Assembly: GCA_003697015.1 (NCBI GenBank)
Contig: RFGL01000139.1
Span: forward strand, 1-34,100
Length of the DNA: 34,100 nt
Direction: 5' to 3'
Source of the DNA: Acidobacteriota bacterium
Lineage (GTDB): Bacteria > Acidobacteriota > Thermoanaerobaculia > Multivoradales > J023
This document shows, piece by piece, positions 8,088-15,702 of this stretch. Numbering within the stretch: position 1 is the first letter of the stretch; each line of letters begins with the position of its first letter. The translations under genes were made by a program, and so were the position numbers. The notes under the pieces are model-generated. The model had not been told where the DNA came from, searched no databases, and was given only the letters and a program-made list of their open reading frames with translations.

Positions 8088-9602
8088 TCAGCGGTAGCCG
8101 GCGAAGGTGATGGTGACCGGCCGGTCGTCGATGATCAGGCCGCGCTCGTCGCGCTCGCCGTCGAGGAGGTAGCGGCGGTCGCGGAAGGCGGTGAGGTGGA
8201 AGGCGGCGAGGAGGACGAGGAGGGCGGCGAAGAGCCGCGGCGGAGTGAGGGCGCGGTGCAGGCGGCCGGCGACGGCGTGCAGGCCGGTCGAGAGCAGGAG
8301 GAGCCAGAAGGGGGAGACGATCATCATGCTGCGCAGGTACGGGAAGAAGGCGACGTTGACCGCCAACCGGTAGGCGAGGAGCACGCCGCCGGCGAGGAGC
8401 AGGGCGCGTTCGGCGCGCAGCCGCCAGGCGCCGGCGGCGATCAGGGCCAGGACGGCGAGGAGGTAGGGCGGGTTGGAGGAGATGGCCATGTCGACCGGCG
8501 GCCGCAGCCAGCGGCCGGGATTGGGCAGGTCGCGCCAGGTCCAGCCGTAGCCCAGGGCCTGGAAGGAGAAGGCGAGCTTTCGGGCGCTCCTTCTGACGAA
8601 GCGCAGGGGGTCGCGGGCGATGGTCTCGAGACCGATGCGGTAGCCGTGCAGGATGAGCTCGTTGTGGGGTGGAAAACGCGGGTCGAGGGCGCTCATCCCC
8701 GCCGGCGCCGGCGGCAGGGTGCGGCGGGCGAAGAAGACGTCCTCCTCGCGCTGGGCGAGGGCGAAGTTGAGCGGGCCGTAGAACGACACCGGCACCAGGG
8801 TCGGCAGCTCCTCCGGCAGCTGGCCGGCGTGGCGGGCGTTGTAGTCCGAGAGTGCGGCATGGGTGACGACGGCGTAGGGCAGCAGCACCAGGAGCAGGGC
8901 GACGGCGGCGCTGCGCAGGGCCGGCCCGCGCCACGCCGGGCGGGCGGCGGCGACGGCGAGGAGCAGCAGGGCGAAGGGGAGGTGTTCGGCGCGGCAGAGG
9001 GCGGCGGCGCCGTGCAGCATGCCGGCGAGCCACGGCCGCTCGAGGCCCGCCGCCAGCAGCGCCAGGAGCAGCAGGCGGTAGACCGCCTCGCTGCCGGCCG
9101 CCGCCGACAGCAGCATTTCGCCGAAGGACAGGGGCAGCAGCAGGCAGATCCACAGGGCGTGGGGCACCCGGCGGCGTACCAGGAGGAAGAAGAGGGCGTA
9201 GCCGGCAGCGTTGATCAGGCTCATCAGCAGCTTCGCTGCGACGTAGGCCCGCGGCGCCTCGAACAGCCACCATACCGGCAGCATCAGCCAGCCGACCAGC
9301 GGCGGATGGTAGGGCAGGCCGGCGTCGAGGTGCTGGCCGAGGAGGGCCAGGCGTGCGCTCTCCAGAAAGCGCACGCTGTCGCCGAAGAAGAAGGCGCTCA
9401 CCGGCGTCGTCAGCTCCGGGCTGGCGAGGAGAAAGACCAGGTGGACGAGGAAGCCCCAGGCGAAGATCGCCGGCGCCTGCCAGGAAGCCGGCCAGGGCCG
9501 GCGCGCGCCGCCGGCGGTCTTGCGGGCCGCGCCGCCGGCGGTCTTGCGGGCCGCGCCGCCGGCGGTCTTGCGGCGTCCCTTGCGCCTTCGTCTCGCCGTC
9601 AC
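8088..9602 (-). CDS. GT-C fold (family 39/PMT-like) membrane glycosyltransferase
   Basis: The protein is 504 residues, read from a GTG at 9602, the only sensible start, with a weak ribosome site. Residues 1-40 are strongly basic and carry three copies of KTAGGAAR/KTAGGAR. The rest is hydrophobic with roughly ten membrane helices (first at about 44-60). The first external loop has Asp75 in FFFGDSVRFLESARLALLG and a YHPPLVGWLMLP motif at 98-109, the arrangement seen in polyprenyl-phosphate-sugar-dependent GT-C enzymes, where the acidic residue is catalytic. The C-terminal 25 or so residues form a small soluble tail (DDRPVTITFAGYR). Such enzymes transfer sugars from lipid-linked donors to lipids, glycans or proteins on the outer face of the inner membrane. 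Acceptor unknown; the neighbouring secreted VWFA and TPR proteins are possible targets (inference). Confidence 0.72.
   Translation of the reverse strand: MTARRRRKGRRKTAGGAARKTAGGAARKTAGGARRPWPASWQAPAIFAWGFLVHLVFLLASPELTTPVSAFFFGDSVRFLESARLALLGQHLDAGLPYHPPLVGWLMLPVWWLFEAPRAYVAAKLLMSLINAAGYALFFLLVRRRVPHALWICLLLPLSFGEMLLSAAAGSEAVYRLLLLALLAAGLERPWLAGMLHGAAALCRAEHLPFALLLLAVAAARPAWRGPALRSAAVALLLVLLPYAVVTHAALSDYNARHAGQLPEELPTLVPVSFYGPLNFALAQREEDVFFARRTLPPAPAGMSALDPRFPPHNELILHGYRIGLETIARDPLRFVRRSARKLAFSFQALGYGWTWRDLPNPGRWLRPPVDMAISSNPPYLLAVLALIAAGAWRLRAERALLLAGGVLLAYRLAVNVAFFPYLRSMMIVSPFWLLLLSTGLHAVAGRLHRALTPPRLFAALLVLLAAFHLTAFRDRRYLLDGERDERGLIIDDRPVTITFAGYR
9507..9573 (-). repeat. 24-bp tandem repeat in the glycosyltransferase gene, 2.8 copies
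   Basis: Two perfect 24-base units (9507-9530 and 9531-9554) are followed by the first 19 bases of a third. They encode the in-frame basic octapeptide KTAGGAAR. Perfect identity at the DNA level suggests recent slippage and a variable cytoplasmic N-terminus. Confidence 0.9.
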
Positions 9603-9720
9603 CGCGACGCCCCCGCGCTCCCGCCCCGGGGCGAAGGGGGGGAGCGATCAGCCCCTCCGCCGCGGCCGGCGGGGGGGCTGGAGGGGTGCTCTCCTCCTCG
9701 GGCGGCGGCGGTCACCGGCC

Positions 9721-11907
9721 TCAGTTGAGGACGCTGAAGGGGATGGAGTTGATCTGCCAGTCGCTCGACGGCCCGCGCAGCGCCACCTCGAGGGTGTAGT
9801 CGCCGCTCTTCAGGCCGCGCGGCTGGAAGGTGGCGAGCAGCTTGTCGAGGCCGGAGATGCCGGTGGCGGTGCGCTCGATCAGGGATAGGTTGCCCCCCTC
9901 GACCTCGTTGCCGGTGGGATCGAGAATCCGCCCGCGCAGCTCCAGCTGCCCCTCGCCGAGGTTGTAGACCACCAGACAGAGGTCCGCCGCCTGCCTGCGC
10001 TTGAGCCGCGGCCGGGCGGCGGGGATGTAGGGCTGGCCGTTGACGATGAAGGGGTAGACGACGGTCTCCTGGCGGGTCTCGCGCTGGTGTTCCTTGACCA
10101 GTACCCAGCGGCCGGGTTCGTCGAGGAAGAGCGGCGGCAGCATGTGGGGCGGCCCCTCCTCGCTCAGCGCCGGCACCCGCACCCGGGCGGTGCGTACGCC
10201 GGAGCGGCCGGTGTCGGCGTTGCGCACCAGCACCCGCACCAGGTAGTCGCCGAGGCCGAGGTCGAGGTGGCCGTAGTACTTCAGGCCGACGTTCTCCATC
10301 GCCTTGCGGTTGCCGGCGAGATCGACCTTCAAGGTGTCGGAGAAGAAGTCCTCCACCTCGCCGCGGTCGTTGGTGACGTAGGTGTAGATCTCGACGTTGA
10401 TCGCGTCCTCCGCGTGACCGGCGAGCAGGCTCTCGCCGCTGACCTCGAGGATCACCGGCACGTAGGCGGTCGCCGCCGAGGCCATGAACGGCACCGCCAG
10501 CAGGTCGAGGTCGAGGTCGGCGAGGGGCGCCGCGCTGGCGATGGCGTCGGAGGCGAGGAGGGTCTTCTCCAGCGGATGGAGCTCCTTGAACGGGCGCGGC
10601 GCGTAGTAGCCGTCGCGGTGCGACACCCGGCCGCCGCGGCGGTTCGTCACCTTCACCCGCAGCTTGTGGTAGGAGCCGTCGAAGTCGAGGTCACTGGGGC
10701 GGAAGGTCAGCAGGTAGGTGACCTGCGAGCGCTGCAGCATCAGCCCCAGCTGGTGGTCGAGATCGTTGGCGTTGTCGAAGAGCTCGCCGCCGGTGCCGTC
10801 GGCGATGTAGAAGAGGGACTCCTGCCCCTCGTCGCCGATGTTGTCGAGCACGTCGCTGCCGGCGCGCAGGCCGCCGATGTCGATCGCCTGGATCACCGCG
10901 TCGGCGCGGCGGAACTCGCGCAGCATCTCGTTGACGTCGTTCTGCAGCCGGGTGTTGCCGAAGATGTCGTCGGTGTCGACCATCCAGCTCTGGCCGGAGA
11001 TGATGCGCTGGCGGTCGTCGACGTCGCGGACGTCCTCGGCGTCGGGTTGGCGGCCGAGGAGCAGACGGCCGTCGAAGCCCTCGGAGAAGTAGAGCACCTG
11101 CTTGCGTCCCTTGACGCTGTTCAGGGCCCTGGCCAGATCGGCGAGGGCCTGGGACCAGGCGCTGATCTCGGCCCGCTCGAGGCGTTTCTCGGTGACCTCG
11201 AAGCGGCGCGCCAGCACCCGTCGCGCCTCGCCGGCGGCGTCGAGCGCGACGGTGCCCACCCGCTCGGCGCCGGCGGCGCGGTCGGTGGCGCTGGCGTTCA
11301 GCGCCTGGGAGCGGCGCAAGGCGCTCTCCGAGATGACGAAGCGCAGCGGGTCGGCGTTCATGCCCCGCACCTGCTGGCCGACGACGTCGAGGGCGCGCGC
11401 CAGCTGGGCGCGATCGGGGGTGAAGGTGACCAGCAGCTGGGGGCCGAACTCGGTCGAGAAGGTCGCCACCGCCGCCAGGTCGGTGGGATGGAGCTGCTCG
11501 AGCACGAAGCTGCGCGCCGCCTGCCGCGCCTTGCCGATCGAGGTGGCGTTGGCGAAGGAGAGGTCGAAGAGCAGCAGGAAGTGACGCCGGGCGGCGGAGG
11601 GCATGGCCTGCTCCAGCGGCTTGAGCCGCCCTTCCTCCGCCACCAGCTGCTCGAGGTCGATGACCTCGAAGGCGGCGATCTCCTGGCGCTTGCCGTTGTC
11701 GTAGATGGTGAAGTCTTCGGCGGTCAGGCCCTTGACCGGGTAGCCGTCGCGGCCGGTGACGGTCACCGGCACGTTGACCTCGACCACCTGGGTACGGCCT
11801 TCGAAGGTGGTCCGGGTCTGGGCCCAGGCGGCGGCGGCGAGGACGGCGGCGGCGGCGAGCACGATGCCCCGACGGAAGAGGGGGAGGCGTCGGCGAAGTA
11901 GGTTCAT
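9721..11907 (-). CDS. Secreted VWFA-related Acidobacterial-domain protein, paralogue 3
   Basis: The protein is 728 residues. The ATG at 11907 is preceded by GAGGAG at a spacing of 6 and starts a signal peptide (RRRLPLFRRGIVLAAAAVL, mature near AQTR at 30). The domain order matches paralogues 1 and 2: entry module (VVEVNVPVTVTGRDG at 41-55, KGLTAEDFTIYDNGKRQ at 59-75), VWFA fold from RHFLLLFDLSFA (108-119), HPTDLAAVATFS, GRKQVLYFSEGF, QVTYLLTFRPSDLDFDG, then the shared C-terminal domain (RPRLKRRQAADLCLVVYNL). Here the metal motif is DLSFA, losing the last serine rather than the first. This is the first gene of the leftward block, 631 bases from the divergent TonB-receptor gene, with a TATAAT box about 170 bases upstream. 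Presumed exported binding protein; no catalytic site seen. Confidence 0.88.
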   Translation of the reverse strand: MNLLRRRLPLFRRGIVLAAAAVLAAAAWAQTRTTFEGRTQVVEVNVPVTVTGRDGYPVKGLTAEDFTIYDNGKRQEIAAFEVIDLEQLVAEEGRLKPLEQAMPSAARRHFLLLFDLSFANATSIGKARQAARSFVLEQLHPTDLAAVATFSTEFGPQLLVTFTPDRAQLARALDVVGQQVRGMNADPLRFVISESALRRSQALNASATDRAAGAERVGTVALDAAGEARRVLARRFEVTEKRLERAEISAWSQALADLARALNSVKGRKQVLYFSEGFDGRLLLGRQPDAEDVRDVDDRQRIISGQSWMVDTDDIFGNTRLQNDVNEMLREFRRADAVIQAIDIGGLRAGSDVLDNIGDEGQESLFYIADGTGGELFDNANDLDHQLGLMLQRSQVTYLLTFRPSDLDFDGSYHKLRVKVTNRRGGRVSHRDGYYAPRPFKELHPLEKTLLASDAIASAAPLADLDLDLLAVPFMASAATAYVPVILEVSGESLLAGHAEDAINVEIYTYVTNDRGEVEDFFSDTLKVDLAGNRKAMENVGLKYYGHLDLGLGDYLVRVLVRNADTGRSGVRTARVRVPALSEEGPPHMLPPLFLDEPGRWVLVKEHQRETRQETVVYPFIVNGQPYIPAARPRLKRRQAADLCLVVYNLGEGQLELRGRILDPTGNEVEGGNLSLIERTATGISGLDKLLATFQPRGLKSGDYTLEVALRGPSSDWQINSIPFSVLN

Positions 11908-12078
11908 GGTCAGCTCCTCGGTCGGTAGTAGCCCCGGGATCGGCGATCGCCTCCCGCGGTTCAGAGGTCGTCGCAGCACCGCGCGGTCGCCCCGCGCGCT
12001 GGTCTCGGGGCCCGCCATCCGAGCTCCCGCGGGCCCTGGGAAGCTCGCCGCTCGGGGTTGATCTCCATCCGCCGATCG

Positions 12079-12084
12079 ATTATA
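12079..12084 (-). promoter_or_regulatory. Possible -10 box of the leftward VWFA promoter
   Basis: The minus strand reads a perfect TATAAT about 170 bases before the VWFA paralogue 3 start. No convincing -35 hexamer lies 16-18 bases upstream; an A7 tract at 12140-12134 is about 50 bases further upstream. It could be an activator-dependent promoter, or chance. Confidence 0.4.
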
Positions 12085-12357
12085 CACCGCCTTCGATGAC
12101 CCGGGCGCTCGGAACCGGGGAGAAGTCGGTCCATTTTTTTGGAAGGGTTGGTTCAACAGGGCGGATCGGCCGCCGGCCGGGATCGTCCCGAGGTCCACCG
12201 CCGCTCCGGCAAGCCGCGCGTAAGTCCATTAACCTAAACGACTTGCGGGCCGGCAGGAGAGCTGGGGCCGACCCCTTCCCCACGCCCTCGCGGCTGGCAT
12301 CATCTTTGCTCCCTTCCAAGGCGTTCGGAAACCACGCTGAGGCATCGAAACTCGGAT

Positions 12358-12387
12358 TTGACTGCATAGGGTCACAGCGGGTACAAT
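12358..12387 (+). promoter_or_regulatory. Sigma70-type promoter of the TonB-receptor gene
   Basis: TTGACT (12358-12363) and TACAAT (12382-12387) are separated by 18 bases, each one mismatch from the bacterial consensus. Transcription would begin near 12394, leaving an untranslated leader of about 145 bases. Confidence 0.65.
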
Positions 12388-12390
12388 GAC

Positions 12391-12538
12391 AGACTCTCGT
12401 CTAACCACGCACCGGTACGTCCACCTCCAGAGACGGACTCGAAAAGGTGGAACGACCGTGCGCGGCCCATATTCGTTCTCCGAAGAAGCCCCGGCGATAG
12501 GCGCCAGGGCCATGTAAAACCAACATGGAGGTTGGAGC
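12391..12538 (+). promoter_or_regulatory. Structured 5' leader of the TonB-receptor mRNA
   Basis: By eye, four stems can form in this leader. A 14-bp interrupted hairpin pairs CGCAC (12408-12412), GGT (12414-12416) and CCACCT (12421-12426) with AGGTGG (12445-12450), ACC (12455-12457) and GTGCG (12458-12462). A second pairs GCCC/GGGC and GGCG/CGCC between 12488 and 12510. Close to the start, CCATGT (12510-12515) pairs with ACATGG (12523-12528). As an alternative, CCAAC (12520-12524) pairs with GTTGG (12531-12535). The last two exclude each other and both involve the ribosome site GGAGG (12527-12531). I do not recognise a known riboswitch family; high GC makes some stems likely by chance. Confidence 0.4.
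12527..12531 (+). promoter_or_regulatory. Ribosome binding site of the TonB-receptor gene
   Basis: GGAGG lies seven bases before the ATG at 12539. It sits in the loop, or at the edge, of two alternative small hairpins, so access to it could be regulated. Confidence 0.8.
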
Positions 12539-15502
12539 ATGAATCGTTTGAAACTGCCTCGCGTGATCGCGATCGCGAGCATCCTGCTCTTGGCCACGAC
12601 TGGCGCGGTCTGGGCTCAGGCGACGTCCGGCAACCTGTACGGTACGGTCGTCGACAACGAGGGGAATCCCCTGCCCGGCGTCACCGTGACCGTGAGCGGC
12701 CAGGGTGCGCCGCAGGTCCAGATCACCGACAGCAAGGGCGCTTTCCGTTTCCTCGGTCTGTCGCCCGGCACCTACGAGGTGAAAGCGGAGCTCGACGGTT
12801 TCTCGACCATCGACTACCCGAACGTGCGCATCAACGTCGGCCGCAACACCACCATCGAGATCCAGATGTCGGCGGCGATCGAGGAGACCATCACGGTCAC
12901 CTCCGAGAGCCCCCTGCTGGACGAGCGCAAGGTGTCGACCGGCGCCACCGTCACCCAGGTGGAGCTGGAGAAGATCCCGACCGCCCGTGACCCGTGGGTC
13001 ATCCTGCAGTCGGTTCCCGGCGTCCTCGTCGACCGCATCAACGTCGGCGGCAACCAGAGCGGCCAGCAGTCGAACTTCGTCGGCGGCGGCTCCGGTCGTG
13101 CCAGCGCGGTGTGGAACGTCGACGGCGTCGAGATCACCGATCCGGCGGCCCGCGGCGCCTCGCCGACCTACTACAACTTCGACGCCTTCGAAGAGATGCA
13201 GGTCTCGACCGGCGGTACCGACATCGGTGCCCGCACCAACGGCGTGCAGCTCAACCTGGTGACCAAGCGCGGCACCAACGAGTGGCGCGGCTCGGGCCGG
13301 TTCTTCGACACCGGCTCCGGCCAGGCGGATCCGAGCGTCTCGCGCGGCGATCTGGCCAAGCCCGGTCCGTGGAACAACTTCACCACCCAGACCGACCTTG
13401 AGAAAGGCAACATCACCGACAGCGTCGAGGAATACGGCGCCGACGTCGGCGGCCCGATCATCAAGGACCACCTGTGGATCTGGGGCTCCTACAGCTTCCA
13501 GGACATCAAGGTGCTGGCCTTCGGCGGCACGCCGGACGCCACCGAGCTCGAGAACTGGGCGCTGAAGCTCAACGCCCAGCTCACCGGCAGCAACTCGCTG
13601 ACCGCCTTCTACCACTACGGCGACAAGCGCAAGTTCGGCCGCGGCGCGGCCCGGACCCGGCCGCCGGAGACCACCTGGAACCAGACCGGTCCGACCGACA
13701 TCTACAAGCTGGAAGACACCCACATCTTCAACAGCAACTTCTACCTGACCGGGCTTCTGTCCTACGTCGGCGGCGGCTTCGCGCTGGCGCCGGTGTCGGG
13801 CCTGAACGCCCCGGACATGGTGCTCGACCCGGGTGGCGTGTGGCGCAACAGCTTCCTCCACCACGAGACGACGCGGCCGCAGGACCAGGCGAAGATCGAC
13901 GGCAGCTACTTCTTCAATACCGGCAACGCCAACCACGAGCTGAAGTTCGGCGTCGGCTTCCGGGACAATGAGGTGACGTCGAATACGACCTATCCGGGCC
14001 ACGGCCTGATCGGTCTCGCCGGTTTCACCGGCTTCGGGCCCAACAACGGCGCCCTGACCTACGCCGTGCACGGCGGTCGGACCAACGACACCTTCACCCA
14101 GACCAACGTCGTCCTGCAGGACACGATCACCACCGGCAACTTCACCATCAACGCCGGTCTGCGTTACGACCTGCAGGAGCCGGAGGCCGGGTCCTTCACC
14201 ATCCCGGCGCAGCAGCTGTTCCCCAACGAGATGCCGGCGATCACCCGCCCCGGCGGGCCGATCCCCTTCGAGTGGGAGTCCCTGACCCCGCGGGTCGGCG
14301 TGACCTACGCCCTCGGCGCCGAGCGCAAGACCCTGCTGCGGGCCAGCTACTCGCAGTTCGCCGATCAGCTGGGGACCGGCTTCTTCAGCGATCTCGGCGT
14401 GTCGACGTTCCGCCAGGGCTACCTCTACTGGTACGACAACGGTGACAACGTCATCGATCTCAGCGAGTTGTCGCCCTTGCAGTTCATCGGCGGCGAACCC
14501 GGCACCGCCAACTCCAACCGGGTGGATCCGGGCCTCGACCCGGCGATGACCGACGAGATCATCCTCGGCGTCGAGCACGCCTTCCTGCCCGAGTTGGTGG
14601 TCGGCCTGTCGATCACCCTGCGCAACAACTCCGACTTCGTCAGCTCGGAGATCCTGGTGGTCGATCCCGACACCGGCCAGCTGCGCCCGCATCGGCGCAG
14701 CGACTACGTGCAGCGCGGCTCGATCGTCGGCACCCTGCCGAACGGCCAGCAGTTCAACATCCCGACCTTCGGTCTCGCCGTCGATCGGGATCCGGCGCGC
14801 GGCTTCTTCCGCACCAACGAGGGGCTGGAAGAGGACTACCTCGGCATCAGCTTGACCTTCAACAAGCGCCTGTCGAACCGCTGGATGCTGCGCGGTCACT
14901 TCACCGCCCTCGACTGGACGAACGAGAACATCAACGCCGAGACGCTCGAGGATCCGAACCGTTTCGTCAACTCGATTCCGGGCAGTCAGGTGCTGGTGCA
15001 GAGCGCCGGCTCGGGTTCGTTCAGCGAGACCTGGATCTCCAGCACGTGGTCGTTCAACATCGCCGGCATGTACCAGGTGGCCCCGGATCGTCCGTGGGGC
15101 TTCAACGTCGCCGCCGACATCAACGGCCGTGAGGGCTACGCCATCCCCTACCGGGTGGCTCTCTCCGGCCGTAGCGCAGTGTTCGGCAGAGACGGCATCA
15201 ACCGCACCATCCTGGTGGCGCCGGAGAACGACACCTTCCGTCACGACGACCCGATTCTGGTGAACTTCCGCATCGAGAAGGAGTTCACCTTCAACAGCTT
15301 CGGGCTGACGGTCGGTGCCGACGTCTTCAACGCCTTCAACGACAACTCCACGTTGCAGCGGGATGGAGTTCTCTCGGCCGATCTGTTTGATGCAAACGGC
15401 AATCCACTAACTGAGAACATCGACAACTCTGGGGCCGACTTCGTCACCGAGACGGTCAGCCCGCGGGTGTGGCGCTTCGGCGTCCGCCTGAGCTGGAACT
15501 GA
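12539..15502 (+). CDS. Oar-like TonB-dependent outer-membrane receptor
   Basis: The protein is 987 residues with a signal peptide (NRLKLPRVIAIASILLLAT, mature from AQATS at about 26). Residues 31-110 are a carboxypeptidase-regulatory-like beta domain (GTVVDNEGNPLPGVTVTV, then FRFLGLSPGTYEVKAELDGF). Residues about 120-260 are the plug domain (VELEKIPTARDPWVILQSVP, VWNVDGVEITDP, GVQLNLVTKRGTNEWRGSG). The remainder is a large beta-barrel rich in alternating aromatic strands. This is the layout of Oar/OmpA-related TonB-dependent transporters common in Acidobacteriota and Myxococcota. They import or bind large substrates at the outer membrane with energy from TonB. The chain ends SWN rather than on a terminal aromatic residue. 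Synonymous codon choice looks more selected than in neighbours, suggesting high expression. It is a single-gene unit with its own promoter, leader and terminator. Substrate unknown. Confidence 0.88.
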   Translation: MNRLKLPRVIAIASILLLATTGAVWAQATSGNLYGTVVDNEGNPLPGVTVTVSGQGAPQVQITDSKGAFRFLGLSPGTYEVKAELDGFSTIDYPNVRINVGRNTTIEIQMSAAIEETITVTSESPLLDERKVSTGATVTQVELEKIPTARDPWVILQSVPGVLVDRINVGGNQSGQQSNFVGGGSGRASAVWNVDGVEITDPAARGASPTYYNFDAFEEMQVSTGGTDIGARTNGVQLNLVTKRGTNEWRGSGRFFDTGSGQADPSVSRGDLAKPGPWNNFTTQTDLEKGNITDSVEEYGADVGGPIIKDHLWIWGSYSFQDIKVLAFGGTPDATELENWALKLNAQLTGSNSLTAFYHYGDKRKFGRGAARTRPPETTWNQTGPTDIYKLEDTHIFNSNFYLTGLLSYVGGGFALAPVSGLNAPDMVLDPGGVWRNSFLHHETTRPQDQAKIDGSYFFNTGNANHELKFGVGFRDNEVTSNTTYPGHGLIGLAGFTGFGPNNGALTYAVHGGRTNDTFTQTNVVLQDTITTGNFTINAGLRYDLQEPEAGSFTIPAQQLFPNEMPAITRPGGPIPFEWESLTPRVGVTYALGAERKTLLRASYSQFADQLGTGFFSDLGVSTFRQGYLYWYDNGDNVIDLSELSPLQFIGGEPGTANSNRVDPGLDPAMTDEIILGVEHAFLPELVVGLSITLRNNSDFVSSEILVVDPDTGQLRPHRRSDYVQRGSIVGTLPNGQQFNIPTFGLAVDRDPARGFFRTNEGLEEDYLGISLTFNKRLSNRWMLRGHFTALDWTNENINAETLEDPNRFVNSIPGSQVLVQSAGSGSFSETWISSTWSFNIAGMYQVAPDRPWGFNVAADINGREGYAIPYRVALSGRSAVFGRDGINRTILVAPENDTFRHDDPILVNFRIEKEFTFNSFGLTVGADVFNAFNDNSTLQRDGVLSADLFDANGNPLTENIDNSGADFVTETVSPRVWRFGVRLSWN

Positions 15503-15508
15503 TCCGCT

Positions 15509-15520
15509 CTCAGATCTGAG
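15509..15520. repeat. 12-bp perfect palindrome after the TonB-receptor stop
   Basis: CTCAGATCTGAG reads the same on both strands and lies between the receptor stop codon and the terminator. It could be a small operator or chance; there is no second copy nearby. Confidence 0.4.
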
Positions 15521-15530
15521 TCGGTAGCGA

Positions 15531-15564
15531 GCCGCCGGGGCTTCGGCCCCGGCGGTTTCGTTTT
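15531..15564 (+). terminator. Intrinsic terminator of the TonB-receptor gene
   Basis: An 11-bp GC-rich stem (15531-15541 with 15546-15556, one G-T pair) closes on a TTCG tetraloop. It is followed by TTCGTTTT. It begins 28 bases after the stop codon. Confidence 0.88.
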
Positions 15565-15591
15565 GGCCGGGGCGAGGGGGCGGAGTAGAAT
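15563..15591 (+). promoter_or_regulatory. Candidate promoter of the TPR/sulfatase-fold operon
   Basis: TTGGCC (15563-15568) and TAGAAT (15586-15591) are 17 bases apart, directly after the preceding terminator and 111 bases before the first start codon. The -35 matches only its TTG; the -10 has one mismatch. Confidence 0.5.
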
Positions 15592-15702
15592 GGCCGCTGC
15601 CGGATGGCTGACGACGCCTGGCATAGTCCTTGCCAGAACCACCGGTGAGCACGCCGCCCCGGCGCCGGGGCCGGCCCGAACCATTCCCGCCCGGAGAGAA
15701 CG

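Larger units (their letters stand above)
11908..12538. other. Divergent intergenic control region
   Basis: This 631-base stretch separates the leftward VWFA block from the rightward TonB-receptor gene and is less GC-rich than its flanks in places. It contains the VWFA ribosome site (GAGGAG complement at 11914-11919), a TATAAT box on the minus strand at 12079-12084, a run of seven T at 12134-12140, the rightward promoter at 12358-12387 and a structured leader from about 12391 to the receptor start. Short open frames exist here on both strands, but none has a ribosome site or recognisable product. Confidence 0.7.

Noticed and set aside
12080-12389. Short open frames of about 95 codons on both strands in the divergent region
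   Set aside because: No ribosome site, no recognisable sequence, and they overlap the promoter and leader elements.
12408-12510. Resemblance of the leader to a cyclic-di-GMP riboswitch
   Set aside because: There is a CACGCA start and a nested stem, but the conserved core bases after the second helix are missing.
12401-15244. A 947-codon open frame antisense to the TonB-receptor gene
   Set aside because: It is a frame shadow typical of GC-rich coding sequence: Val/Gly/Asp-rich, no recognisable domain and no ribosome site. The plus strand codes a full receptor.
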